From Allomesorhizobium sp043769475 (GTDB lineage: Bacteria; Pseudomonadota; Alphaproteobacteria; Rhizobiales; Rhizobiaceae): a DNA stretch of 64,000 bases. Where the stretch lies: positions 3,720,001 to 3,784,000 of the forward strand of contig NZ_CP171729.1 of NCBI RefSeq assembly GCF_043769475.1, given 5' to 3'. The translations under genes were made by a program, and so were the position numbers. The notes beneath the pieces were generated by a model, which saw only the letters and a program-made list of their open reading frames with translations, ran no database searches and was not told where the DNA came from. Of the stretch, positions 25,979-34,286 are shown piece by piece. Every line of letters starts with the position of its first letter. Position 1 is the stretch's first letter.

Positions 25979-26754
25979 CAGGCCTCCGGCGGCCGGCGAT
26001 AATGATAGCGATAGATCTCGGAAAAGCCGATCGAGCGATAGAGGCCGAGCGCCGGCTCGTTGTCGGCCTCGACCTGCAGCCAGGCCTCCCGCGCGCCGCG
26101 CAGGCGGGCCCATTTCAGGGCGGAGAGCACGATGCGCCGGCCATGGCCCTTGCCGCGCCAGGCGGCGTCCGTAGCGATCTCGAACAGGCCGGCGAGGTCG
26201 CCGTCATGCACGCAGATGGCGGTGGCGAGCGGCTCCTCGTCGTCATGCTCCAGCACGAACAGCCCGGCTTCCGGCTGGATCGAGCTGATGATTTCGGAGA
26301 GGCCCGGCCGCAGCGAGGCGTCGAGGCCGTGGACCTTAAGCGCAGCACCTATGAAGCGGCCCATGTCCTTAAGCGGAATCTGGTCCATCGCCTCGCTCAC
26401 GGCCGCGTCGTCGAGCGGCATGTGCATGACCAGCGACTGCGAGAATGTCGACCAGCCCTCCCGGTCGAGGTGCCGCGACAGCGTCAAGCCCGAAAGCGGC
26501 GACATACGGAAGGTCAGGGGCCGGCCGTAGGCATCGAAGCGGCGCGCGGCGCGGGCGATGCGCTCCCCGATATTGACCACGTCGCCCGGATCGAGCGGAT
26601 TGACCGAGTTCAGCCGCTTGGCGGGATGGCCCGCGGTCAGCCGCACGACCCAGGTGCCGTCATAGTGCACGGCCGCCGCCGGCCAGGCGCGGAAGCCCGC
26701 CGCCTCGTAGCGGCGAACCTGGGCGAGTTCGGGAATGAAGGATATTTCCGACAC
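25978..26754 (-). CDS. GNAT-family N-acetyltransferase
   Basis: A 258-residue protein with an N-terminal substrate-side region (FIPELAQVRRYEAAGFRAWPAAAVHYDGTWVVRLTAGHP) and a C-terminal GNAT fold. The acetyl-CoA binding loop is RGKGHGRRIVLSALKWA (Q/RxxGxG/A pattern), followed by YRSIGFSEIYRYHYRR. The substrate is unknown. It lies between argJ (6 bp) and mutT (one-base overlap) in a conserved operon, which does not by itself imply arginine synthesis because argJ already encodes the acetyl transfer step. Confidence 0.87.
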   Translation of the reverse strand: MSEISFIPELAQVRRYEAAGFRAWPAAAVHYDGTWVVRLTAGHPAKRLNSVNPLDPGDVVNIGERIARAARRFDAYGRPLTFRMSPLSGLTLSRHLDREGWSTFSQSLVMHMPLDDAAVSEAMDQIPLKDMGRFIGAALKVHGLDASLRPGLSEIISSIQPEAGLFVLEHDDEEPLATAICVHDGDLAGLFEIATDAAWRGKGHGRRIVLSALKWARLRGAREAWLQVEADNEPALGLYRSIGFSEIYRYHYRRPPEA

Positions 26755-26760
26755 GCGGCG

Positions 26761-28002
26761 TCAGCTCCGGTAGTCGCCATTGATGGCGACATATTCCTTG
26801 GTGAGATCGCAGGTCCACACCGTCGCCTTGCCGCGCCCGATGCCGATATCGGCGCGGATCCTGATCTCGTCGCGCTTCATATAGGCCGAGGTGGCGGCTT
26901 CCGAATAGTTCGGGTCGCGCTCGCCCTCTACCGCCAGGCGGTTGTCGCCGAACCAGATCGACAGGCGGTCACGGTCGGCCGGCTCGCCGGACTTGCCGAC
27001 GGCCATGACGACGCGGCCCCAATTGGCGTCCTCGCCGGCCACCGCCGTCTTGACCAGCGGCGAATTGGCGATGGAGAGCGCGATCTTCTTCGCCGAGCGC
27101 GAGGATTTCGCGCCGGTGACGGTGACCTCGACCTGCTTGCGCGCGCCCTCCCCGTCGCGCACCACCTGCAGCGCCAGCGATTTGAGCAGCCTGTTCAGCG
27201 CCCGGCGGAACTGCGCCAGCCGCGCATCCTTCGGGTCGGCGATCGCAGGCGCGCCGCGCTTTTGAGCGGCGCCGGTGGCAAACAGCATGAGCGTGTCGCT
27301 GGTCGAGGTGTCGCTGTCGACCGTGACGGCGTTGAAGGTGGCGCCGACGCCCTTCGACAACAGGTTTTGCAGCACCGCGGCCGAGAGCGGCGCGTCGGTC
27401 GCCACAAAGGAAAGCATCGTCGCCATGTCGGGTGCGATCATGCCGGCGCCCTTGGCGATGCCGTTGATCGTGACGTCGGCGTCGCCCAGCCTCACCGTGG
27501 CGGTGGCGACCTTCGGATAGGTGTCCGTCGTCATGATCGCCTTGGCGGCCTCGGTCCACAGGTCGGGCTTGGCGTCTCTCGCCATGCCGGCCAGAAGGTG
27601 GCTGAAACGGCCGGCATCGAGCGGTTCGCCTATAACGCCGGTGGAGGCGAGAAAGACCTCGCCTGGTGTGCAGCTAACGGCTTCAGCCGCCGCCTTGCCG
27701 GTCAGGGCGGTCGCCTCGCGGCCTTTCTTGCCGGTGAAGGCGTTGGCGTTGCCGGAATTGACCACCAGCATGCGCGCCTTGCCGCCGGCCAGGTTTTCGC
27801 GGCAGAGGTCGACCGGGGCGGACGGACATTTGGAGCGGGTGAACACGCCCGCCGCCGTCGTGCCTTCATCGAAGACGATCGCCAGGAGATCGGTCCGGTT
27901 CTTGTATTTTATGCCGGCTTCGGCGGTGGCGATGCGCACGCCCCCGATCGCCGGCATTTTCGGATATTTCTTGGGCGCGAGCGGTGAAATGGCGGTTGAC
28001 AT
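26761..28002 (-). CDS. argJ: Bifunctional ornithine acetyltransferase / N-acetylglutamate synthase
   Basis: A 413-residue enzyme that recycles the acetyl group in arginine synthesis. It self-cleaves at a conserved Thr, visible here in FNAVTVDSDTSTSDTLMLFA; the Thr becomes the nucleophile of the beta subunit. IAPDMATMLSFVATDA and GEDANWGRVVMAVGKSGEP are family signatures. The start at 28002 (MSTAISPLAPKKYPKMPAI) is preferred over an upstream TTG. In related genomes ppiC follows directly upstream; here about 5 kb of other genes intervene. Confidence 0.95.
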   Translation of the reverse strand: MSTAISPLAPKKYPKMPAIGGVRIATAEAGIKYKNRTDLLAIVFDEGTTAAGVFTRSKCPSAPVDLCRENLAGGKARMLVVNSGNANAFTGKKGREATALTGKAAAEAVSCTPGEVFLASTGVIGEPLDAGRFSHLLAGMARDAKPDLWTEAAKAIMTTDTYPKVATATVRLGDADVTINGIAKGAGMIAPDMATMLSFVATDAPLSAAVLQNLLSKGVGATFNAVTVDSDTSTSDTLMLFATGAAQKRGAPAIADPKDARLAQFRRALNRLLKSLALQVVRDGEGARKQVEVTVTGAKSSRSAKKIALSIANSPLVKTAVAGEDANWGRVVMAVGKSGEPADRDRLSIWFGDNRLAVEGERDPNYSEAATSAYMKRDEIRIRADIGIGRGKATVWTCDLTKEYVAINGDYRS

Positions 28003-28123
28003 GGGCGTCTCGGTCGGCAAGGGCAGGAAAACGAAGCTCGTTTGCCCGATAGCGCTTGCCGGCGCAAGGCGTTTTGCGACGACGCCGGGCTCTATGATCG
28101 GAGGACACGCGACGCGCCTGAAA

Positions 28124-29001
28124 TCAATCGGCCTTCATGCCGGACGCCACGGCGTCGACGAAACGGGCGACAATCGATCCGTCCTTGTCGAGCGCCGGAT
28201 TGAGGATGGTGATGTTCATGCCGATAACCCGTCCGGTCGCAAACGCCTGCCGCAGGACATGGACGAGTTCATCCCAGGCGAGCCCCCTTCCACGATGTGA
28301 TCCACCGCAGGCATGATTTCGGCGTCGAGCACGTCGGCATCCAGGTGCAGCCAGAAGCCGTCGAGCCCGGCGAGGCGATCGAACGCCTGCTGCGTTGCCG
28401 CGGCAATGCCCACGTCGCGAATGCGCGCGAGATTGATCAGCTCGATGCCGCTGTCCTCGATCCGCTGGCTGCCATACTCGTCGGAATCCTGTTCGTCGCG
28501 GCGGCCGAACGCGACGACATCCTCTTCCCGGATCAGGGGCGAGCGGCCCTCCGGCCTGGCGAGAACCGTGTCGTGGCGGCCGACGGCGATTGCAAGCTCC
28601 ATCGAGGCGACCTCCCCCTTCGGCTCCGCCGAGGGTTGGAAGAAATCCGCATGCCCGTCGAGGAAGAGCAGGCCGGAACGTCCGCGCCGCCGCGCGGCAA
28701 GGAGGCATCCGAGCAGTATCGAGCAGTCGCCGCCCAGCACGACCGGCATCTCGCCTCTCGCGAGCAGCGGCTCGATCGCATTCGCCAGCGCGACGGTATA
28801 GGCGGCGATCCCGGCGAGGTTCAGAACGCCTGTCGCGGCATCGATCGTCTCATCATGCGGCGGTGGGGGAACTTCGCCGCCGAGCCGCGCGCCGATCCTT
28901 TCGGCAAACCCGGCGGCGAGCAGCGCCTTGGGCAGCATTTCCACGCCCCCCGACGACAGGCCCAACCTCGACGGGGCTTCCAAGATGGTCCTTCCCTTCA
29001 T
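28124..29001 (-). pseudogene. Arginase/agmatinase-family gene with a frameshift
   Basis: From MKGRTILEAPSRLGLSSGGVE (start 29001) the frame encodes a ureohydrolase-fold protein with metal-binding motifs GGDCSILLG, DGHADFF and DADVLDAEIMPAVDH, the Mn-ligand positions of arginases. At 28281-28290 a run of five G (reverse strand) appears one base short. The expected continuation LAWDELVHVLRQAFATGRVIGMNIT lies in the next frame and ends at 28124. As read, the protein would end in unrelated residues near 28216. The real substrate (arginine, agmatine or formiminoglutamate) is not clear. Confidence 0.78.
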
Positions 29002-29071
29002 GCCGGGTGAACGGTCTCGACCCGCTGCGGTTGCATCGCTCCTGCCATCCACTGACTTGCCGGCTAGGCGA

Positions 29072-29311
29072 TCAGCGGCTGGCTGGATTGATGAAGCCGC
29101 GAAACAGCTTCTGCACGCCTGGGATCAGGCCCCAGATGATGGTGACGACCATCAGCGGAACAATGACCAGCGTGCGCTGCCACGTGCTCCAGCCTTCGGT
29201 CAGCGGAATGACTAAATAGAGCAGCCCGGTAATGAGCGGATAGACGCCGAGCATCACCAGCAAGGCGAAGCGCGGACGCGAGAAGCGGGTGGATGCGGGG
29301 GAAGCCGTCAT
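29072..29311 (-). CDS. Small two-helix membrane protein beside a TetR regulator
   Basis: A 79-residue protein with two hydrophobic segments, at about residues 15-37 (FALLVMLGVYPLITGLLYLVI) and 45-65 (RTLVIVPLMVVTIIWGLIPGV), then a basic tail. No family is certain; the size and style resemble small accessory membrane proteins next to TetR genes. It is transcribed away from the TetR gene, and a long inverted repeat lies in the shared promoter, so it is the likely regulated target. Confidence 0.7.
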   Translation of the reverse strand: MTASPASTRFSRPRFALLVMLGVYPLITGLLYLVIPLTEGWSTWQRTLVIVPLMVVTIIWGLIPGVQKLFRGFINPASR

Positions 29312-29325
29312 TGGGAATCTCCATC

Positions 29326-29362
29326 GAAACGGTACGTTCCGTTAAATAGAACGAACCGTTTC
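29326..29362. promoter_or_regulatory. TetR-type operator in a divergent promoter
   Basis: GAAACGGTACGTTC (29326-29339) and GAACGAACCGTTTC (29349-29362) are inverted repeats matching at 13 of 14 positions, separated by 9 bp. The repeat lies 15 bp upstream of the membrane protein start and about 50 bp upstream of the TetR start, placed to control both. Confidence 0.72.
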
Positions 29363-29411
29363 GTTTCGTCAAGCCTGTGTGCTACGTTGCGCCGAAAATT
29401 CAGGGAAATTG

Positions 29412-30011
29412 ATGGAAAAGCCACCCGAAAAAGCGCGCCGCTCGATCGGCGCCAAGCGCAATCCGGACAGCGCCGATGCCATTCGCGATGCGGCGGAGGC
29501 GGTCTTGCTCGAGGCCGGCTATGCCGGTTTTTCCATCGAGGCGGTCGCCCGTCGCGCCCGCGCCGGCAAGCCAACCATCTATCGCTGGTGGCCTAGCAAG
29601 GCTGCACTTCTCCTCGACGTCTATCAGCGCCAGAAGCGCGACATCGACTACGCCGATACGGGTTCGGTCGAGGAGGACATGTTCCGCTTCCTGAAAAGCC
29701 TGTTCAGGCAGTGGCGGGAGACGCCGGCCGGCAGCATCTTCCGCTCCTTTGTGGCAGAGGCGCAATCGGACGAGACCGCTTCCGCCGCGCTTGCGGACTA
29801 CATGAGGGAGCGTCGCGCCCACAACGGCCGGATGGTCGAGCGGGCCAAGGCCAGGGGCGAAGTCGCAGCCGGCGTCGATTCCACTCTCATCGCCGACCTG
29901 CTCTCGTCCTACGCCTGGATCCATCTTCTGACGAACCGGCTCGACGAAGACGACGAGACGATCCGCAAGGCGGTGCGGGTCATCGTCAAGGGCATGCTCG
30001 CCAAAGCCTGA
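29412..30011 (+). CDS. TetR-family transcriptional regulator
   Basis: A protein of about 199 residues from the ATG at 29412 (MEKPPEKARRSIGAKRNPDS). The N-terminal TetR helix-turn-helix is clear: IRDAAEAVLLEAGYAGFSIEAVARRARAGKPTIYRWWPSKAALL. The C-terminal ligand domain (FRFLKSLFRQWRETPAGSIFRSFVAEAQSD) resembles TetR_C-type regulators of efflux or lipid genes. It is divergent from a small membrane protein, with a long palindrome between. The ligand is unknown. Confidence 0.9.
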   Translation: MEKPPEKARRSIGAKRNPDSADAIRDAAEAVLLEAGYAGFSIEAVARRARAGKPTIYRWWPSKAALLLDVYQRQKRDIDYADTGSVEEDMFRFLKSLFRQWRETPAGSIFRSFVAEAQSDETASAALADYMRERRAHNGRMVERAKARGEVAAGVDSTLIADLLSSYAWIHLLTNRLDEDDETIRKAVRVIVKGMLAKA

Positions 30012-30049
30012 GATACTTCCGGCCAGGGACGCGCGGCGTTCACCTAAAT

Positions 30050-30390
30050 CTAGTTGGTGGCGACCGCTTCCAGGACGCGGATCTGATCGGCTGTCCTGCT
30101 GATCTCGACCTTCACCGGCGGCATTCCCGCCGCGCGCGGCGTCGACAGCGTCATGGTCTGGCCGGATACCAGGACCGTCTCGAAGCGAACAGGCGGCGCG
30201 CTGACGTCGTTCTGGGCGAGGGTGGCGACCACATGGTAGCCGTCCGGTTCGACGGTGTAGTAGGCGACGCCGGACATGGCGCCGAGATCGATGCTGCGCG
30301 AGTGCATCGGCTTCAGGTCGCCGGCCGTGGCAACGCCGCCGAGTGCAAGGACGGAAAAAAAGCCGCGACGGCAATACGCTTGAATGTCAT
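30050..30390 (-). pseudogene. Small secreted protein with a homopolymer frameshift in its signal peptide
   Basis: An ATG at 30390 opens MTFKRIAVAAFF, then a run of seven T (reverse strand; A at 30355-30361) shifts the frame. With one more T the sequence reads SVLALGGVATAGDLKPMHS, a normal signal peptide. It then continues into the open frame from 30307 (MHSRSIDLGAMSGVAYYTVEPDGYHVVATLAQ) to 30050. The mature domain of about 90 residues has no family I recognise. A start at the internal ATG at 30307 would give a cytosolic protein, which seems less likely. Confidence 0.68.
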
Positions 30391-30886
30391 GTTCCGCTCC
30401 TGTTTCAGGCCGATGCGCGGCCCTCTTCTTCAGTGGCGCGGAGAACTATGGCCCGGATGTTTCAGGCAAATGTCGCGGCCCGAGCGGTTTGTTTCAGGAG
30501 CAGAAACGAAATTGGTACGAGCCTGATTGCGGCTCGTACCAATGATGATGGCCTACGCGGCGGCGCGCGGCTGGCGATTGACGCGTTACTGCGCGCCGTC
30601 GACCTGCTCGATCGCCTTTTTCAGCTCGGCATCGGCGATGTCGACGTTGGCGGCGTCACGCAGCGACTTGACCAGCGCGAAATAGTTCTCGCGCAGCAGG
30701 AGCGAGCGGATCTGGTCCTTCACCTGGTCGAATGCGGGCAGGCGGCACGTGAAGATATCGCCCATTCCGAGCGTTTTATCAGCGTTTTAACAATTTAGGC
30801 GCAATTTTGGCCGCGGCCGGCATCGGCGGGACCTGCCCGTGCTGGCAGCAGCCTGGGGCAGGCTTTCCGCGCGGGGATATTGCAGC
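30391..30886. other. 496-bp gap between the secreted-protein gene and the His-rich membrane protein gene
   Basis: No complete gene is visible. The middle holds the orphan ppiC 3' end at 30586-30739. The flanks (30391-30585 and 30740-30886) show no recognisable coding sequence; the right flank must carry the promoter of the two rightward membrane-protein genes. Confidence 0.5.
30586..30739 (-). pseudogene. Orphan copy of the ppiC 3' end
   Basis: Read on the reverse strand, this stretch encodes AFDQVKDQIRSLLLRENYFA, then LVKSLRDAANVDIADAELKK and AIEQVDGAQ before a stop. The intact peptidyl-prolyl isomerase ends the same way (AFDQVKDQIRSLLLRENYFA, LVKSLRDTAKVDIADPALKT, TVEQMEKQQ). About 50 codons and the stop are kept, but the last 20 residues have diverged. 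No start or upstream part of the gene is present. Two rightward genes lie between this remnant and the intact ppiC at 33133. Confidence 0.82.
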
Positions 30887-31933
30887 ATGTCCGACACAAC
30901 AATGCCGTTGACCACGCCTCTGGCATGGCTGCGCAGTCCTCGATTCGATCTCACGTTTATCGTCGGCCTCCCGCTTCTCGCCATGCTGACCGGGCTTGTC
31001 ATCATCTGGCAACCGGATCTTTTCATTCCGATCCTGATCCTCGATCTCTGGTTTCTCGGTTACCACCACGTCATTGCAACCTATACGCGACTCTGCTTCG
31101 ACCGAAAGAGTTTCGCCGAACACTGGTCACTGCTCGTGGTGTTCTTGCCGGCGGTAACTGTCGGCACACTGGCCGTCGCCTATTTCGTCGGCCTGTGGAT
31201 CATAGTCTCGATCTACTTCTACTGGCAGTGGTTCCACTATACGCGGCAGAGCTGGGGCATTTCGCGCGCCTATCGCGGCAAGGAACGCGGCGCGCGCTAT
31301 GAAGATGGTTGGCTCGACCAGGCGATCTTCTACGCGTTGCCGGTGCTGGGCATTCTGCACCGCTCGAACCAAGACCCCGGGCTCTTCATCGGCCTGGAAC
31401 TCAGAGTCATTCCTGTTCCGTCTGTGCTGGTCGATATCGCCGCAGTTGCCACGATCTTGCTCCTGGCCATCTGGGGGTATCACCGCCTACAGGCTTGGCG
31501 GGAAGGCCGTCTCGCCCAGTTGCATACGCTGTACATGATCACCCATTTCGGCATCTTCGCCATGGGTTACCTGGTGATCGGCGATATCACGATCGGATGG
31601 CTGGTCATCAACATTTGGCACAACGCCCAGTACGTCCTGTTCGTCTGGATGTTCAACACCCGCCGGTTCAAGGACGGCATCGATCCCGAGGCGCGGTTCC
31701 TCTCCTACATCAGCCAGCCGCACCGGCTTTGGCTCTATCTCGCCACCTGCCTTGCGATCACGGGCGTGCTCTATTGGGGCCTGCTCGGCACGCTGGACGC
31801 GATGCTGTTCACCGGCCTCAGCGCAACCATCGTGCTCTACCAGATCGTCAACTTCCACCACTATATGGTTGATGCCGTGATCTGGAAGGTTAGAAAGGCG
31901 CCGATGAGGAAGACGCTCGGCCTAGACCTTTGA
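30887..31933 (+). CDS. Histidine-rich polytopic membrane protein, unknown function
   Basis: A 348-residue protein from the ATG at 30887 (MSDTTMPLTTPLAWLRSPRF) with about eight membrane helices. Histidines sit at helix ends in repeated aromatic contexts: H60-H61 (LGYHHVIATYTRL), H117 (WQWFHYTRQSWG), H245 (NIWHNAQYVLFVW) and H324-H325 (VNFHHYMVDAVIW). This layout recalls membrane diiron enzymes such as desaturases or Brp/Blh dioxygenases, but I cannot assign a family. It ends 6 bp before an acyltransferase gene, so the two are probably one operon and may modify the same lipid or glycan. Confidence 0.7.
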   Translation: MSDTTMPLTTPLAWLRSPRFDLTFIVGLPLLAMLTGLVIIWQPDLFIPILILDLWFLGYHHVIATYTRLCFDRKSFAEHWSLLVVFLPAVTVGTLAVAYFVGLWIIVSIYFYWQWFHYTRQSWGISRAYRGKERGARYEDGWLDQAIFYALPVLGILHRSNQDPGLFIGLELRVIPVPSVLVDIAAVATILLLAIWGYHRLQAWREGRLAQLHTLYMITHFGIFAMGYLVIGDITIGWLVINIWHNAQYVLFVWMFNTRRFKDGIDPEARFLSYISQPHRLWLYLATCLAITGVLYWGLLGTLDAMLFTGLSATIVLYQIVNFHHYMVDAVIWKVRKAPMRKTLGLDL

Positions 31934-31939
31934 ACATCG

Positions 31940-33088
31940 ATGGCTGAAAGCCGCAACAATCCGTGGCTCGATCTGGTTCGTTGCGCCGCGATCCTCCTCG
32001 TCCTGTTTCGCCACGGTGAACGGGCGGTCACGACGACTTCCAACGGCGGCCAAGGCTTCGTCGAGACGCTTTTTCTCAACGGCTGGGTCGGCGTCGACCT
32101 GTTCTTCGCCCTGTCAGGCTATCTGATCGCCCGTCACCTGGTCGGTGCGGGCATCGGCACCGGCCGGTTCGCGCTCGGCCGCTATCTGGCCCTGCGCGCA
32201 CTGCGCATCGTGCCCGCCTACGTTGCCGTGATGGCGTTGATAATTGCCGGCGCCTTCCCGTTTTTCGAGATCGGCAGGGAAGCGCTTCCCATGCGTGTCG
32301 CCTACCATCTGCTCTTCCTGCAGGATTACCTACCTTCGAACATCAATGTCGTTTTCTGGTCGCTTGGCGTCGAAGAGAAATTCTATCTGCTGGCGCCGTT
32401 GCTTGTCGCGGCTCTGCTACGTCTGCCTATGATCGCCAAAGCGCCGCTGCTGGTTGCATGCTTTGGACTTCCCTTGATTTTCCGGTCGGCCACGTTTCAG
32501 GGTCTCGACTCCTCGATCGGCTATACCGAGTTCTTCCAGATGTTCCGCAGCCCGTTCCACATGACGCTGGAAGGTTTCGTGGTCGGCGTTGCAATCGCCA
32601 TGGCGGAGCACGCCGGATTGATACGCCCGCGGCGTGGGAGAGGACTGGCGCTGCTGTCCGTCTCCGCGTCGATACTTTGCGTCTGGTTGGCCAGCCACGA
32701 CTTCATGGCAAGGATCGGCTTCCACGATGCAGCCTTGCAGCCGGCACTGATTGCCTTGCTGGCCGGCGCAATAATCCTTGGCGCGGTAATGCTGGCAGGT
32801 TCGCCGATGCCGCTCACACAGCCGGCGCGGGCTCTATCGCGTCTCAGCTACAGCCTTTATCTGGTTCACCTGCCGCTGATCCCACTGGCGAAAGCGTTGT
32901 CCGGGACCCAGGGGGCGCCCGGCTTCTGGGCGATCTACCTGGCCGCCAGCCTCGCCGTCGCGGTCCTGTTGCACCGCGGGGTGGAGAAACCCTTCCTTGA
33001 TTGGAAGGACCGTCTCGCTGCGCGGCCCGTGACGGAACGCGGGCACGGCGCTGCCTACCCTGTTGCGGTCGGCAGCGACAGACCCTGA
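31940..33088 (+). CDS. Acyltransferase-3 family membrane protein (OafA/YrhL-like)
   Basis: A 382-residue integral membrane O-acyltransferase with about ten helices. The N-terminus has the family pattern WLDLVRCAAILLVLFRHGER with the catalytic His, then NGWVGVDLFFALSGYLIAR, and LSYSLYLVHLPLIPLAKAL near the C-terminus. Family members acetylate or succinylate surface polysaccharides, Nod factors or peptidoglycan. It follows the His-rich membrane protein by 6 bp. Both lie between the intact ppiC gene and an orphan ppiC 3' end, suggesting they arrived together. Confidence 0.88.
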   Translation: MAESRNNPWLDLVRCAAILLVLFRHGERAVTTTSNGGQGFVETLFLNGWVGVDLFFALSGYLIARHLVGAGIGTGRFALGRYLALRALRIVPAYVAVMALIIAGAFPFFEIGREALPMRVAYHLLFLQDYLPSNINVVFWSLGVEEKFYLLAPLLVAALLRLPMIAKAPLLVACFGLPLIFRSATFQGLDSSIGYTEFFQMFRSPFHMTLEGFVVGVAIAMAEHAGLIRPRRGRGLALLSVSASILCVWLASHDFMARIGFHDAALQPALIALLAGAIILGAVMLAGSPMPLTQPARALSRLSYSLYLVHLPLIPLAKALSGTQGAPGFWAIYLAASLAVAVLLHRGVEKPFLDWKDRLAARPVTERGHGAAYPVAVGSDRP

Positions 33089-33132
33089 AGCCAGACTTTT
33101 TCCTGCGTTAGCAGTCGGAATATTGGTCCGAA

Positions 33133-34050
33133 TTACTGCTGCTTTTCCATCTGTTCGACGGTTGTCTTCAATGCCGGATCGGCGATGTCGACCTTGGCGG
33201 TGTCGCGCAGCGACTTGACCAGCGCGAAATAGTTTTCGCGCAGCAGCAGCGAGCGGATCTGGTCCTTCACCTGGTCAAATGCGGGCGGCTGCTGCGCGCG
33301 CTTGTCCTCGACCTTGATGACGTGGAAGCCGAACTGGCTCTGCACCGGCTGCTTGGTATAGGCGCCGACATCGAGCGCGAATGCCGCCTTCTCGAATTCG
33401 GGCACCATCTGGCCGGGGCCGAAATAGCCGAGATCGCCGCCCGTGGCTTTGCCGCTGGGGTCGGTGGTGTTTTCGTTGGCGAGCTTTTCGAAATCACCGC
33501 CCGTGTCGAGCTGCTTGATGATCGCGTCGGCTTCTTCCTTGGTCTTGACCAGTATGTGCCGGGCCTTGACCTCGTTGACCGGCGGCGTGTTCGACATCTC
33601 GGTGTCGTAACGCTTGCGGATCGCCTCGTCGGTGATCTTGGAGGAGACTTCGCTGTCGATGACGGCGCTGTGCAGCGCGCGTTGCTGCAGGAAGGCCATG
33701 CGGCGTTCGAATTCTGGATCCTTGTCGAGGCCCTTTGCCTGGGCTTCCGAGGCGAGCAGCCGGATCTCGATGACGGCCGAGAGGGCGGCGGCCCGGCGCT
33801 GTTCGGGCGGAAGCTGCGCGAATTGCTGGTCGAGGTCGGCCTCTGCCAGCGCCAGGTCGGCCTGGGTGATGGTCTGGCCGTTGACGGTGGCGACAACCGT
33901 TGCCGGGTCGGGAGCCGCCTGTGCCGGGGCCGCCGGCGTGGCGGGAGCCGGTGCGGTTTCCTGCGCACCTGCGCCGATCGCCGAGAGGACGCTGATGCCA
34001 ACGGCCATGCCGATGCCGGCAAGCGCGGCGCGTGGGTGCTTGATGCTCAT
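33133..34050 (-). CDS. Periplasmic peptidyl-prolyl cis-trans isomerase (parvulin, PpiC/SurA-like)
   Basis: A 305-residue protein from the ATG at 34050 (MSIKHPRAALAGIGMAVGIS) with a signal peptide ending near AGAQETA and a Pro/Ala-rich linker. An N-terminal SurA-like helical segment follows (VVATVNGQTITQADLALAEADLD). The parvulin domain at about residues 150-245 has VKARHILVKTKEEADAII, GGDLGYFGPGQMVPEFEKAAF and SQFGFHVIKVED. It assists folding of exported proteins. It is divergent from secA, the usual rhizobial layout. An orphan copy of its last 50 codons lies at 30586. Confidence 0.9.
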   Translation of the reverse strand: MSIKHPRAALAGIGMAVGISVLSAIGAGAQETAPAPATPAAPAQAAPDPATVVATVNGQTITQADLALAEADLDQQFAQLPPEQRRAAALSAVIEIRLLASEAQAKGLDKDPEFERRMAFLQQRALHSAVIDSEVSSKITDEAIRKRYDTEMSNTPPVNEVKARHILVKTKEEADAIIKQLDTGGDFEKLANENTTDPSGKATGGDLGYFGPGQMVPEFEKAAFALDVGAYTKQPVQSQFGFHVIKVEDKRAQQPPAFDQVKDQIRSLLLRENYFALVKSLRDTAKVDIADPALKTTVEQMEKQQ

Positions 34051-34286
34051 GACTATACTCCGATCCGGTAACTGAACGCGTTTCAATCAGCCTGAATGTG
34101 GCGGAATTCGGCGCGCCGGGCAGCATCGCTGCAACGTTGACATCGCTTGTGCCCCCTCTTATCTGTCCTTCGTCTTTGCGTCCAGAACCGTTTTCCGGGC
34201 GCTTTTTCACGTTCGAATCTGCCTCGGCACATTCTGGCGGGTTCAGCCGGCGCCCGGTCGGCATATACGGATTGAAAGAGTACTTG

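Noticed and set aside
34098..34286. N-terminal extension of SecA
   Set aside because: The conserved SecA N-terminus begins at 34287 and the upstream residues are not SecA-like.
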